Positions 11,600-26,400 of a stretch of DNA of 64,000 nt are shown in pieces. Both the position numbers and the translations under genes were made by a program. The stretch lies in assembly GCF_042242105.1 (NCBI RefSeq), contig NC_092020.1:3461001-3525000 (forward strand), in the 5' to 3' direction. Within the stretch, counting starts at the first letter, position 1. Each line of letters begins with the position of its first letter. Under the pieces are notes generated by a model. That model had not been told where the DNA came from. It searched no databases and saw only the letters and a program-made list of their open reading frames with translations. The DNA comes from Pempheris klunzingeri. Taxonomy: Eukaryota; Chordata; Actinopteri; Acropomatiformes; Pempheridae.

Positions 11600-13846
11600 A
11601 TTTTACATTTTTAAATTGCCCGGCCATTTTGTATTTTTTTTTTTTTATACATGTAGTTTTTTAAAAAAAATATATATATATTTCTGACACCATGGTGGGT
11701 AGTGGATTGTAAAATATGTTTACCTAAAAAGATATGATAAAAATCAGACACTAATTTCAGTGGGCGGCTATAAAACATTTGACATAATTGTAACAATTCA
11801 GGCTATAAAATCATTATTATTATTATTACTATAATTATCATTACCACAACTAACATGCAGCTACTGAATTCAAATTGGTTAAAGTTGTTTAATGTAATAA
11901 ACAGCTGTGGCTATTAATCCCTAAACCATAAGAAAATACACACAGAAAAACTATATTATAGAAAAATTTTGTCTACAGTTTATAATCTGTAACAGTGAAC
12001 TATAATTATAACAATATTTAATTTCGATGTCTCTGGGTCACATAATAGTTGACTTGGTTGTAGATCCCCGTAAGCGTCTGTACAGCCCTCATATGGTTTG
12101 TGTCTGGCTAAAATATTCAAGTGGCTGTTAGGAAGCTTCCTTCAATATGCTTAAACAAGGTTAAAAGGTTGGTAAAAGTTTACACTTTTTACAACCTGCT
12201 GTCAGCCACATGTACACTGTGCAGCAGAGAGGGCTGTGAGCCATGACCTTGACCTGTATTATATGGTTTTTAAATCAGGTTTTGCTGTTTTAATGAGGAA
12301 ATGCGGCTTTTCTTCAATATTTTGTATTCCATTAATTATATCGTGTGTACAAGCATTTTTCTATAAAACCTGTCAGAAGTCATCCTGATCGTCCTTTTCT
12401 CTGTAAGTATGAGGATAAATTCACAATGTTACCTGATAAAAGATATTAGTCTATTTTTCAACAGTATACTTGATTATTAAAGACTCCCTTTTGAAACCTT
12501 TCTAAGTCACTGTTGTATTTTATTTGAGATTTGGAACTGATAAAGTTGTGGACTCACTATAAAAAAACTGCACGGATAATGTAAAAGTCCGATTAATAGA
12601 GAACTGAACAAAGGACGTTAGAACATGAACGCAGCGCTGCAGAGATTCCGACTGGTTCCTGCATTTGCCATCAGTTTGGTGCCGTGTACGCTCCCCTGAG
12701 ACCCTGGTCCACTTGTCCAGATACAGACTCAAACACTTGATTGACACTATCATGGTGCTAAATGCAAGAATAGTCCAATTTGCTTGACAGAGAGCCAGAG
12801 TCCTTGTCTAAGTGTGCAGTTATATGAACAGGCCAGGAACGGGCTCTGCCCAACTGCCACCACTTTATGTGAGTAAGAGATGCTTAGGCATCTCTCAGGT
12901 CTCTCCACACATGCTCCTTTATCTCATCTAAACAATACACCCTCACAAGCACACATGTGAGAAATACGTTAAACATCAAGCCAGAAGACTTTGTATTTAT
13001 TGGTAATAAATACTGACAATATTTACATATTTTAAACAAAATGGCAATGCCAGGCTATTGCACTGAGGGTAGCAAGGTCATGTAGCTCCTCTGGCCACCC
13101 TCTGCTCCGAGGTGTTGAAAAGGCAACGTCAGATAACAGCGCCACACAAACCTAAAAATATCCCCCCTCACCCTCCACCCACACTGGAAAGGGAGAGGGA
13201 AACGGGTCGGAATAATCTGCTTTTCCGGGTCTTATCTGAAGAAAGGCAGGGATGCATGCTGCTCTATCTCTGCCAGTGTGATCACTGCCACTGCTTTTCT
13301 GAGCTTTTCTGCTCCGCTGCCGAATGCAGCCAAGCTAACACGGGCAGAGATAGAAGGAAGTGTGCTAACTCTTTTCCCCGAGAAGTGTTGCACGCTAGCT
13401 GAATGAAACATACGGACAATTTGAAGTGCACATATACAAGTAAAAGCGTTGGTCTGATCATCCAGTTAGTGAAACGAAAACTGAGCGACTACAGTTGGGC
13501 TTGATCATATCAAAGCTAAAAGCCAAAGAGATAGCATTGAATCCTTATACTGCTATGACCTTGCAGTAATTATATATCATATAATTACAAAAAACTGTCA
13601 CATAAAATGTTTGTACATCATCTGTGACTTTCTGATATCAGGTTAGTGAGGAACATATGAGGGAGGCCCATCTTTGTCCTAATATTGTTCCCAAAAACTG
13701 TGTCCTTTATATTGTAGCATTTAAGACCGAAAGCAATTACAGTACTGGATACTATAATATAGTTTTAATGACATGCATGTCAATACAAAGAAAAGTGGCA
13801 CTTGTGCTGTGATTTATTATTTGACTTGTTTTTAATTTGTGAGAAC

Positions 13847-13898
<52 letters not shown>

Positions 13899-14370
13899 AC
13901 TGCTGTCAACGCATTATCTGTACAAACAGCAACATCTGAGGCAAGCTGTGTGTGTGTGTGTGTGTGTGTGTGTATGAACACAAAAAAAGTACTGGAAATC
14001 TTTCTCCGAAATGCACAAAATAATCATCCGGTCATCCGTCTCTTCTCACAACTGATTTCATTAAAAGCAATGCACAGCATTGCTGCAAAACTAGAGATGG
14101 ACGTCTGATACATTTTGTACCACCAACACACACTGTATGAGGAACCAAAATCCTTTCAACAAATGAAACCCTGCTTGGAACTACAGGTGTGTGGGTTTAT
14201 CTCCCTCTTAGTAGACAGAATTTCACCCTCAGTGCAGCAGCAGTGCACATTCCACTGCGCTCATGTGTGTTTAATGTTACATGCAATGTTCAGAGTTGTT
14301 TAAATAATTTGCGCGGACCACGGAAAGAACTGTATGCGGTAATGTGAGAGCTCCTGGGAGGGTACCTGGT
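11600..14370. other. Intergenic DNA and bnip1 3' UTR between the convergent genes
   Basis: No supportable coding region. The minus-strand part next to 14370 must include the bnip1 3' UTR; candidate minus-strand AATAAA signals read TTTATT on the plus strand near 13812 and 12996. It includes two GT tracts (13851-13895, 13947-13973). Otherwise it is AT-rich, unremarkable sequence. Confidence 0.6.
13851..13973. repeat. Two (GT)n microsatellites
   Basis: GT runs at 13851-13895 and 13947-13973 separated by 51 bp of unique sequence. Confidence 0.95.
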
Positions 14371-14567
14371 CTACAGGAAGGGGAAAAGTCTCTTCTTAAG
14401 GATGTAGAGGACTGTGGCGAGGAAGAGGGCGAGCGCCAGGAAGATGAGCAGTTTATCAGTGAGCTCTCTGCGGTTGTACTTGGTGATGAGCTTCCGCCCG
14501 AGCTGGATGGTCCCCGTCATGGTCTTAAATTCATCATTGGTCTCTTGGATTGTCCTCGAGGAGGTTG
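14371..14567 (-). CDS. bnip1: bnip1 coding exon 6 (membrane anchor, stop)
   Basis: Residues 164-228: the end of the SNARE motif, the basic linker RRELTDK, the hydrophobic anchor and the KKRLFPFL tail, then TAG at 14371-14373 (read on the minus strand). Acceptor TTTGAAG. Confidence 0.93.
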
Positions 14568-17068
14568 CTTCAAACAGAAGAGAAAACTTTTCAACACAAA
14601 GCGGACAAACGTATTTTACGTATGTGGAATATGACCACGGCATAAAAAAAAGATTCACTCTTTTACATCAAGTGTTCCTTCACCAACCTAGTGAGGTCAT
14701 GGTCTCCTCGCTCTGCTGAACCTGCTGCGCCATCATCCGGCTGATGCTCATGAGATTCTCTGTAATGTCACTGGTTGTCTGAGCCAGGCCCTCTTTGGTC
14801 ATCTTCCTGACAGAGAGACACAAAGCAACACGTACAAATAAGGATGTTAGTCAACCATTTAACCAACAACATTTTTTAACCAATTGATACTATCAGTGAA
14901 ACAGCTAAAAAACACATACTACTCAGGGGACAAACCCACAAATGCTGCTCTGTCACTGGAAAGAGCAGGACTGAGCCGTCCAGCTGGGCCAGTGCTGCTC
15001 TGCACTATAGAAGCACCTGAATGCAGCTGTATTTTTTTTTTTTTGCAGGCAATGATGTGCTTGGGTATTCTGGAGCTGCCAGAATAACCACTAAACCCTC
15101 CTTCGGAAGGCGGCTAAGAGGCGAGGAATCAGGGACACTGGGAAAAAGCATAGCGGAGACCTCTGGGCACTGTGTGTTCTCTGTGAGGCGAACCGGCCCA
15201 CCTCCGCCCAACGTTTGAACATGTGTGGGAGTCTGCCTCCACGTGTTTGAGCTTGTTAGTTCTGGTTACAATTTTATATTTACTAAACATTCATTTAAAC
15301 ACAATAGTAAGTAAATAAATGTATATATAAGTTATATAAGAGATATATAAACAGCTGTTTCTAGCCACCTCCCACGACTGATAAATAAATAATGCCTTGT
15401 TTAAAGACATTTATCTTTAGTTTGAACAGCAGCCCCAGTGTTGAGCATGGTGTACTCCAGGCACTTTTTCTTCTCCCACTGATCCATCTCAACAGCACCC
15501 TGTGTTCCAGGACCTCATGGATAACAAGCCGTGATAAAAATGGGAAAGACGCGGTTTTAAACTGAAAACTGTACAAGCTTGGATAACTCAAAACATGCTT
15601 ACTGTTAGATAGATAGACTTTATTGTCTGCCCCAGACGGGGACAGAAATTCTCCTTTGACAAGGCTCTGACGATAAAAAACAACACATATCAACATTTTT
15701 AACTGCCTGATCATTCACTTAAATGGTTAATCATTAACTATAAATGTCCTGCTGCTAACCGAATGTTTCCTGTAAAAGGATTAGAAAGATGTAGAGAAGT
15801 TTTTATTTTATTTTTAAGAGCAGCTTACCTCTGCCTCACAGCACTATCTGCTCCATTAAGGAGTGCCTGCTTCTCCATGTTGTCTATGGATAGCTTGCTG
15901 GCCAGGTTGGCTTTCCTCCAACCTGTCTGGTTACTGCAAAAAAAATAGAAATAAAATAGAAATAAAAAATAAACGAATTAAGTGGACATTATGCAAGTTT
16001 ACACAGGCAATTTTCACATGCTTCTCCTTCACCAGTTTAGCAGCATCATCAACAAAAGGATGTGAGAAAACATTTACAGGAGCTGGAGAACATCTAACTT
16101 TACCTCAGCATCTGCTTTCTGTGGCCCTCGACCTGACTGATCAAAGCTTGCTTGTCTGACTCTTTGTCCTGCTCCAGAGCCACCTGCTCCAAATCCTGTC
16201 AAAGAGACACAATAACACAAATGTTTTGCAAGCAATCTGTCATAATTAAGCCAAGTGCACACTGGCTTTAACTGAGGTTCTGTCAAGTTAGCAGGGATTT
16301 TAACAAATAAAGGTTTCTTACCTGAATTCGCAATCTGAGATTGTGGAAACTCTTTTTCACATCAGCGTTCAGTTCAGTCAGCTTGCTTTGAGGGCCGGTG
16401 CACTCACTGATATCCTGGTGAGACATCAGAAAACAAGGATGAGATCGACAAATTCCTCCGATGTCACTGTAGAGTGAAGTTACTGGTACCAACAAGCTGC
16501 TCTCATTTGTGACTGCAAGGACACTTTGTTCTTTCTGTAAGAAAGAGGTGCTTCAACCTGCCTAACATGAGCCAAATAATAAAGCATCTTTAAGCCTGCA
16601 ATGACTCCTTTAATTATTCATGAATATCAGTCAGTTATTCTGTATTATTCTATACAATGTTGGAAAATAATGACAAATGTAAATCACAAGCTCCTTCAAA
16701 CTTGTTTTTCTTCTTTGTGCCAAAATGAATTCTCTCTATCTGACAGCTAATGTTAAATTTTAATGTCCATCTTGGGTATTTGGTCTTTTACTGGCAGTTT
16801 GACAGAAGCCCATTTAGCCCATTTAGCCCATTTAGACTAACAGAGACGCGTCATAAGACTCTGACCGGCTGACTGACGCTGGAAACACAACATGCAGCAC
16901 TAAAGAGTAAAACACAACAGTGACAGCCTCAGAAACCAGCGTGTCCTAACGTGGCACGAAGAAACCTTACCAAATAAATACTCGCACCTGGATGAGAGCT
17001 TTGATTTCCAAGTCATATTTGAGTATTTCTTGTTCACAGATTCGGACGTGGACATCTGAGGACGCCAT
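14371..17068 (-). CDS. bnip1: BNIP1 / Sec20-like ER SNARE (six coding exons)
   Basis: ER-resident Qb-type SNARE that works with syntaxin 18, USE1 and SEC22B in Golgi-to-ER retrograde fusion; it also carries a BH3-like segment linked to apoptosis and mitochondrial dynamics. Minus-strand exons 17068-16988, 16414-16322, 16195-16104, 15933-15829, 14806-14688 and 14567-14371 all have AG/GT borders and join in frame to 228 codons plus TAG, the same length as human BNIP1. Visible: N-terminal MASSDVHVRICEQEI; a central coiled region (residues 28-110); the SNARE stretch (about 125-195) with SISRMMAQQVQQSEE; the tail IQLGRKLITKYNRRELTDK; a membrane anchor at about 203-220; and a KKRLFPFL end. It is first of three tandem minus-strand genes counting from the left and converges on nkx2.5, as in human. 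Confidence 0.95.
14688..14806 (-). CDS. bnip1: bnip1 coding exon 5
   Basis: Residues 124-163 of the SNARE region (KMTKEGLAQ to EETMTSL), acceptor CTGTCAG, donor CTAG|GTTGGT, which is a weaker donor than the others. Confidence 0.9.
15601..15660. repeat. Retroelement 3'-tail-like motif in bnip1 intron
   Basis: AGATAGATAGACTTTATTGT followed by a GGGGACAGAAATTC-type stretch resembles the 3' tails left by some fish LINEs next to a GATA-type repeat. Only the tail is present. Confidence 0.35.
15829..15933 (-). CDS. bnip1: bnip1 coding exon 4
   Basis: Residues 89-123 (SNQTGWRKANLASK to SAVRQ) and two bases of codon 124. Acceptor TTTTGCAG after a T-rich tract, donor AGAG|GTAAGC. Confidence 0.92.
16104..16195 (-). 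CDS. bnip1: bnip1 coding exon 3
   Basis: Residues 59-88 plus two bases of codon 89 (DLEQVALEQDKES to HRKQML), acceptor GACAG, donor GAG|GTAAAG. Confidence 0.92.
16322..16414 (-). CDS. bnip1: bnip1 coding exon 2
   Basis: Residues 28-58 (DISECTGPQSK to LRLRIQ), 93 bp, phase 0 at both ends, acceptor CACCAG, donor CAG|GTAAGA. Confidence 0.92.
16988..17068 (-). CDS. bnip1: bnip1 coding exon 1
   Basis: Residues 1-27, phase 0 at the end, donor CAG|GTGCGAG. The start codon reads CAT on the plus strand at 17066-17068. Confidence 0.92.
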
Positions 17069-17589
17069 GTTGCCAACGTAGTCGCTTTAGACTACGGCAA
17101 GCAGGAAGCCGACTTTGGACTTCGACTTTTGCCATTTTCACCAAACGGACACAGTTAAGAGTAATAAAAAAAAAAGACTGGATTAAACTATAGATAAATA
17201 AGTAAATAAATACATAAATCACATTAAATAATAACGTAAATTATTATTTAAATTATAAATTAAATTATTATTACAGCCTGTTAATCATATATTTAGTAAA
17301 ATAATGCAAATGTATCACACATCAACATAATGACAAAATATTGTATCTAAGGTGCCATTATTTTGTGGGAAAATTAAGTCATTACAGCTAACACTTGTCA
17401 AAAACTCACAAATTAGACAAAATAATACAAAAGTTATGAGCCAATGGAGTTGATTATTATTTTATTAATTAATTGAACAGTTTATATCTAACACTAATAT
17501 AATCAGACAAAAATAGATCACATCAAACAGATCAAACTATTCAAAGACAAGGTCATTCATATCAACAATGGCAATAAACACAAAATATA

Positions 17590-17980
17590 TATACATATAA
17601 TATATAATCCAAACACCAAGTGACGGTTGATTTAATTTCAAGTAAAGCACATTCGGTGAGATTTCTCAGAGGACCGTAAGGAATAATTTTTGTACAGGAC
17701 ACCAGAGGGGGTTTCACTCAATCACGCAGGTCAGAGTTTAAGGCGATTCAGCAGGAAAGATTCTCTGCACAAGGAGCAAACATCCATTGGTATGCAGCAG
17801 AGTCACATCCTCCCCTGCTGAGAGAGATTACAATTAACACTGTTTTAAAGAAAAATCAAGCCAAGTAATGGAATACATTCTCTATGTCAGTATGTATAAG
17901 CGGCATGGACGTAGGTAGGTAGGTCAGATGTAGCTTCAATAGAAGTTTACCTGCATGTTCAGGAGTCCTAGATGTGTAGA
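17590..17980 (-). other. atp6v0e1: atp6v0e1 3' UTR with a possible UTR intron
   Basis: Past the stop codon, a good donor (ATGCAG|GTAAAC, exon end at 17951) and an acceptor (CTCTCTCAG, exon start about 17820) suggest a 3' UTR intron of about 130 bp and a final non-coding exon. The junction would lie about 30 nt after the stop. This is seen as motifs only. Confidence 0.4.
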
Positions 17981-18074
17981 TTAAGGCCAGTGATAGCTCA
18001 GGTACCAGATGATGTCAGTGGACAGAGAAGGCCCAAACAGCGGGTTCAGCTGGGCCAGAATTGCTATCAACCAG
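17981..18074 (-). CDS. atp6v0e1: atp6v0e1 coding exon 3
   Basis: Residues 51-81 ([14 protein letters not shown] to SYHWP), then TAA, which reads TTA on the plus strand at 17981-17983. Acceptor CCATCAG. Confidence 0.93.
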
Positions 18075-19659
18075 CTGATGGACAGAAAGAATATCAACAT
18101 CACATGTGTCAGGACAAAACTACCCACGTCCTCCACAGCTCAGCGATGTGGCTCACTTCCTGCTCTGGATTTACGCCCACAGTTGTCATGACAAAAAAAT
18201 CCAGTCGTTTAGATTACACAGCATCAAACTGAGGGCCTCTGGGAGAAAACTTCACGTGGCCGCAGCACTACTTTGTCTCCGCAGCACTACTTTGTCTCCG
18301 CTCGCCCAACTGACAGGTAACATGACACCAGATGCACACTTGTACCTTACTGTGAATATAAATAATTCATCAAAACACAGAAATACTATACATACCATCT
18401 CCAATTAGAGGCTTTCTTTATTGTTATAGTAATGCACACAGCTGAACTCAATCAATCTCAGTAAATTTCAGCTATAAAAATGAATGTCCGTGTGCAAATG
18501 AGGTAATATATTTGTTTTATTTAGATTATATATCATTTAGGATTATTGACATTATTAATGAATTTGCCACTTCTTTTCTTGATTAAAACTTTTGGTTGAC
18601 AAAATGACACAAAATAGTGGAAGATGTTAAATTTTAAATAAAGCCTGAGGTGACCTCCTCAAATGTCTTGTCTGACAAATAGTTCAAAAAAGACATTAAA
18701 GTTTATTCTCACAAGTCAAAGAAAAGCAGAACATCACCACATCTGAGATGTTGGATGTTTGGCATATCTGCTTGACAAATGACTTAACATAATCAATTGA
18801 TTATCAAAATAGATGGCACACAAATCATTTATAACAGAGCTGACCTTACTGACTCTCCATTACTTTGATTAAATGTGTGCACGATATGTTTTGCCCACAC
18901 ACACAAGTTTAAATAAAGTCTGGCACATTTCCAGGATGATGATACTTACAACAGGTAGCAGCAAATTGCAGTCAACACCAGCATCGTGACTATCACCCTG
19001 TGGTAACAGGAGAGACGATATTAAAAGTGGTACCTTGACATCTAATGAGTGTATTCATGGATTTTAAACACTCCTCTCAGGTCCTCTGTTGACACAGCCT
19101 GGTCTCGTGATGCTACTGACTGATAGTCACATATGGGGAAGTTGCATTAGACACATTTTCCAGAGATGGACAACATTTACTCTTGAGTTTAGCATCTAAA
19201 AATAATTAAATAAACTCTTTAGGTGTGTTGTAGAGAAATGTAAACAGCGACAGGATTTAAAAAGGTTATTAAGAGTTTAGTTTGCCTCACACAGGACGGA
19301 AGGCTGTCAAATTAGCTTCAGCTAGCTAAAACCAACTTTTACTTTCCAGCTAGTAAAACTGTGGCAGCTCACGAGCTTTTAAGTCATTAAATTGTTAAGA
19401 GTAACGTTGAAAAACTTGTTTAATAAACGTCGCAAGTGTATCCAGAGTCCACGTATTCGTGTGAAATGAGGGTGACAGGACAACATAGGTGAAAACTTAA
19501 CTTAGCTTAGCTCTTTCTAGCCAGCTGGGAGCTAAAACGTAGCTAACAAACTCACCCTTTGTTTGGTCCTTTGGGGACGAACCAGGGCACCACTCCTCCA
19601 ATAATACCCCAGAACAGGGTCATCACCGACATGGAGATCACGAAGGTCAGCCCCGCCAT
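17981..19659 (-). CDS. atp6v0e1: V-type proton ATPase subunit e1 (three coding exons)
   Basis: Small very hydrophobic subunit of the membrane-embedded Vo sector of the V-ATPase, which acidifies lysosomes, endosomes and secretory organelles. Exons 19659-19556, 18997-18950 and 18074-17981 join in frame to 81 codons, exactly the human length. Visible: a first membrane helix (about 3-25, [19 protein letters not shown]), the loop [11 protein letters not shown], a second helix (about 36-60, [20 protein letters not shown]), then [11 protein letters not shown] and the family's C-terminal WYLSYHWP. Splice phases are 2 and 2. It lies between bnip1 and rpl26 on the same strand, as ATP6V0E1 does in human. 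The e1 rather than e2 assignment rests on this linkage. Confidence 0.95.
18261..18298. repeat. Two-copy 19-bp tandem repeat in atp6v0e1 intron 2
   Basis: CGCAGCACTACTTTGTCTC occurs twice head to tail without a mismatch, which suggests a recent local duplication or slippage. Confidence 0.9.
18950..18997 (-). CDS. atp6v0e1: atp6v0e1 coding exon 2 (48-bp small exon)
   Basis: Codes [16 protein letters not shown] of the second helix. Acceptor ACCACAG, donor TT|GTAAGT. It is too short to show as an open frame; it was placed by homology and phase. Confidence 0.9.
19556..19659 (-). CDS. atp6v0e1: atp6v0e1 coding exon 1
   Basis: Residues 1-34 plus two bases, covering the first membrane helix and loop. 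Donor AAGG|GTGAGT. Confidence 0.93.
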
Positions 19660-19840
19660 GCTGCTGTGGCGTTTTTAACACCGAGGATGTCTCACAGAAA
19701 CTAACTTCTGACTTGGGGAAACTTCAGGTGTTGGTGAGGATCCACGGGACGACGGAGAGCAGTCAGCCCGCATCACATGACCCCAGGCGGGGAGGGAGGG
19801 GAGGGGAAGGAGGGGAGGGAGCAACATGGCGGCTGCTGCT
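19660..19840 (-). promoter_or_regulatory. atp6v0e1: atp6v0e1 promoter region
   Basis: GC-rich segment just upstream of the start codon. It has an M-box/CLEAR-like E-box TCACATGAC at 19773-19781 and a YY1-like element CAACATGGCGGC at 19822-19833, separated by a GGGA-rich Sp1-type tract. TFEB/TFE3/MITF control of V-ATPase genes through such E-boxes is established. Use of this site is inferred. Confidence 0.45.
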
Positions 19841-20820
19841 GGGACAGTGTCACCACATCTGTAGAGACTCAGGCTGGTTACACTTCAAGTTTCTTCATCA
19901 ACAAAGATGCAATGAGAGGAAATCTGACGGTCTTCATGTATTATTACAGTTTAAAGACAATAAATTATCTTGGAAAATAAAGACTATGACAGTTTGTCTT
20001 GGATAAATAACAGCTTGACTTTGATTGACTCTTCAGTAAGTTATGTGGTGTTTCATTTTAAACACCCCAGAATTTGTAATGTTCAGATTGTGGCAAAAAG
20101 TGACACCCATTGCTCATTGTGTACAATTACACAAGCACTAAAACCATTCAGGCAACACCAGACCCTTGTTAAGAATTAATATATTCTACTTATAATGCAA
20201 CTTTTATTTCCCTTAAAATCAGTGTGTAGCCTTTGATTTCAGTCTAATCAGACAATACTCATTTTGGTGCCTCCGTCTAAGAAATGATGACCAATTCAGT
20301 TCAAACTATCATTAATCTGCACTTTCTTATTTCATGTTCTTCAAACAAAAGCCTAATATCAGTGTAATTCTGTGATTTCTATGTAAACACCACACACACT
20401 TCTTGATGTCTGGGCCTTTGTGTCATCCTGTCATCTCAGTTTGACATTTATCCTTTAAAGATCAGAAGGACAAAAAACCCCACCAGGCCCCATAAACCCT
20501 CTGTATTTATGATGCACACACCAACACAGGAGCACATTTAGCCAGATCCAAAATAAGGTGTAAACCCCTGCCAGCACAAATTCCTAAAAAAGGATTCCTA
20601 CATCTTTGGCTGCTGTAAGATTCATTTAGAGCACTGCATTAACAAGTGAATACACTACTGCAACCCATCACAATGAGCCAACGCTCTGACAGGTGATGTT
20701 CACTTGTGCTACTTCAAATAAGGCATAAACCTGTGAAACATGCATTCTTAACCTGAAAACTAAAATTAATCCACCTCCACAATAAAAACATGACAGACAA
20801 AGTGTGGTCCATTTATACAG
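19841..20820. other. Intergenic DNA between atp6v0e1 promoter and rpl26 3' end
   Basis: About 1 kb of AT-rich DNA. I see no open frame with family resemblance, no RNA gene and no clear repeat. Confidence 0.6.
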
Positions 20821-20826
20821 TTTATT
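20821..20826 (-). terminator. rpl26: rpl26 polyadenylation signal AATAAA
   Basis: Reads TTTATT on the plus strand and lies 19 bp beyond the stop codon, giving the short 3' UTR typical of ribosomal protein genes. Confidence 0.7.
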
Positions 20827-20844
20827 GATAGCAAAAGATCATTT

Positions 20845-24503
<3,659 letters not shown>

Positions 24504-25157
24504 TTATCAATTAACTAAAACTACATTTTGATATTAGAGAAGCTGTGAAGATACTACAACTATCTGCAGCACACGTCAATCTTGCTAGCACAAAACAAAA
24601 TGTCTTGTGTGTTTGGTGCAAGTGTCACAAAATGAATACTGGCACCTAAACTTCAACTTAAGGTTTCAAAGTACACAACCTCCCCTCGCACAAGTGACTT
24701 GAAACACCATCCTGTACAGTGTTAAACACAAGCTAGCTAGCTAGGCTATGGCTAGTCTTCAAGTCTGTATGCTAAGCTAGCATACTCAGTTAGCATAATA
24801 TACAACTCAGGCATGAGCGAATGTATTTCAGTACCAAAATGAACTGGGTTATTTGACGAGTGAGCTACAGACTAAACAGAGAACCTATTAATTCAAAAAG
24901 AAGCCCAATACTAGTCGCTAGCACCAGGACTGAAGCACATCCAGTGGCCGACATGCGGATACCGAAGGACTCGACAGGGAGCCCGAACACCGAGAGGCTT
25001 AAATTAGTCATCTAACGTCAACATGGAGTCAATAATGGCCGTACTTTAATTGTGACAATGTTCACGGGGTGTTTATACTGTTACAGGGAGACACGGTGAC
25101 CGTAAAGGGAGGATGGATGGTGATAACTTCAGTGAAAATATCAGCAGGAAATCTTAC

Positions 25158-25193
25158 CCTGCCGTTTGCTCCTCTATGGCCGGCGGAAAAGAG
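25158..25193 (-). other. rpl26: rpl26 non-coding first exon with 5' TOP start
   Basis: On the minus strand a pyrimidine start CTCTTTTCCGCCG (25193-25181) is followed by about 35 bp ending at GGCAGG|GTAAGA. This fits a terminal-oligopyrimidine leader and a first-exon donor feeding the acceptor at 24484. The exact start base is inferred. Confidence 0.65.
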
Positions 25194-25250
25194 ACTCACG
25201 TAGTACTTCCGCTGGCATTAGTTCACACGCAAGTCTCGCGAGATGTCATC
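25194..25250 (-). promoter_or_regulatory. rpl26: rpl26 core promoter motifs
   Basis: Just upstream of the TOP start there is an ETS/GABPA-like site (AGCGGAAGTA on the minus strand, about 25205-25214) and the 10-bp palindrome TCTCGCGAGA at 25234-25243, an element known from housekeeping and ribosomal-protein promoters. There is no TATA box. Confidence 0.55.
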
Positions 25251-25442
25251 TGAAAAAGGGTATTTTCCTTTTAAACCCACAAATAAACATTTTATAACAG
25301 TGAATTTAAAACACGAGCTTCACATTTAGCCACACTAGCATTTTAACACTGCTGCGTGTAATTAGAATAATCAAATTCTACCTATGGCGTATTTTTTTAA
25401 AACATTTTTTCGTTCGTATTGCCTCATTTTTCTGACAATTTA

Positions 25443-25940
25443 ACGTCCATGAACATGAATTTTATGAGTCATCTTTTCTAAAAAGAAAAAAAGAAAAAAA
25501 TAATTCACTGGTTTTATTTTTGCAACGTTATAACTGTCGTTTTCTTCTGCCCTTTTGAAATATTACCACATGATGGCGCCAAACCCAATTAATCAATAAC
25601 ATGGTCAGCAGTTAGAAACAAGTTTTGCCCATGATTCATCAAGTTTTGGCCTGTGTTTCTCTTCCACTGTCCTTATATTGGCTTCCCCCTCTTAGAATAA
25701 AAACACTAACCCTAATATGGGGATAAAACACAAATACAGTGATATACGGTGAAATGTGTAAATGCTGGACAGGCTGTTATGAATTTAATATTTAGTAGCC
25801 CACCAGACTCACGTGGGAACATCACATCATCATTATTACCATCATCAGCTATAATCAGCTGTATTTACTCTTTTTGGCTCTAATAAGCTGACAGATAAAC
25901 ATGAGGGTGGCTGGAGGGTGGGGGTGTTTACACCGACAGA
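25443..25940 (+). repeat. Duplicated ~0.5-kb block, copy 2 (upstream of ppp2r2b)
   Basis: Same order and orientation as copy 1, with an A-rich insertion near 25482-25501 and a CATCAT-type insertion near 25823-25865. The CTCF-like core reads CCACATGATGGCGCC (25566-25580), and the CACGTG E-box is kept near 25812. Its right end runs into the CpG-rich ppp2r2b first-exon region. Confidence 0.85.
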
Positions 25941-26400
25941 CCACACGTAGGTCTGACCTCCCGTCTGAGAGACAGAGGAGACCCCGGCCCCGCTCCTTCT
26001 CCACGGACACGGAAGCAGAGGCGCGCTGTCTGCTCCCGGAGCGACGCGCAGTTTCACCGGAGTCTGCTGCCTGCCTGCCTGCCTGCCTGCGCTGTCTTCC
26101 TGCCTGCGAAAAGTGATGCTGTCATAGCCCCCCTGCGCCGCGGACAGAGAGCCTCTTTCCCCTCCCGCACGCTGCCCCCCTCCCTCCCCGCCCCCTGGTT
26201 CCTCTCTGGCTGGCTGTCGCGGCGGCAGTGCGGATGTGGAGCCCGCAACGCAACGCTCTTCAGCCGTCGGCAAGCATCGGAGAAGAAGATGAAATGTTTT
26301 TCCCGTTATCTCCCGTACCTCTTCCGCCCTCCGAGCACCATCCTGTCCTCCACTTGCCACACCGAAGGTAGGGTGGGACGCCGGGGGGGCTGTCAAGGGC
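25940..26400 (+). promoter_or_regulatory. ppp2r2b: CpG-island promoter of the distal ppp2r2b first exon
   Basis: GC- and CpG-rich stretch spanning the 5' UTR and first coding exon, in sharp contrast to the AT-rich flanks. It includes a (GCCT)n run near 26072 and C-rich Sp1-type tracts near 26158-26200. No TATA box was noted. The long minus-strand open frame here is a by-product of the GC richness. Confidence 0.6.
26289..26367 (+). CDS. ppp2r2b: ppp2r2b alternative first coding exon, Bb2 (mitochondria-targeting) type
   Basis: Codes 26 residues beginning [19 protein letters not shown], donor GAAG|GTAGGG, phase 1. It corresponds closely to the human Bb2 tail, a known cryptic mitochondrial import signal that takes PP2A to the outer mitochondrial membrane in neurons. 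The basic and aromatic residues (K2, R6, Y7, Y10, R13) are present. Confidence 0.9.

Noticed and set aside
17069-17590. Remnant of crebrf between bnip1 and atp6v0e1
   Set aside because: I looked for coding remains on both strands and saw none; the interval is AT-rich and short.
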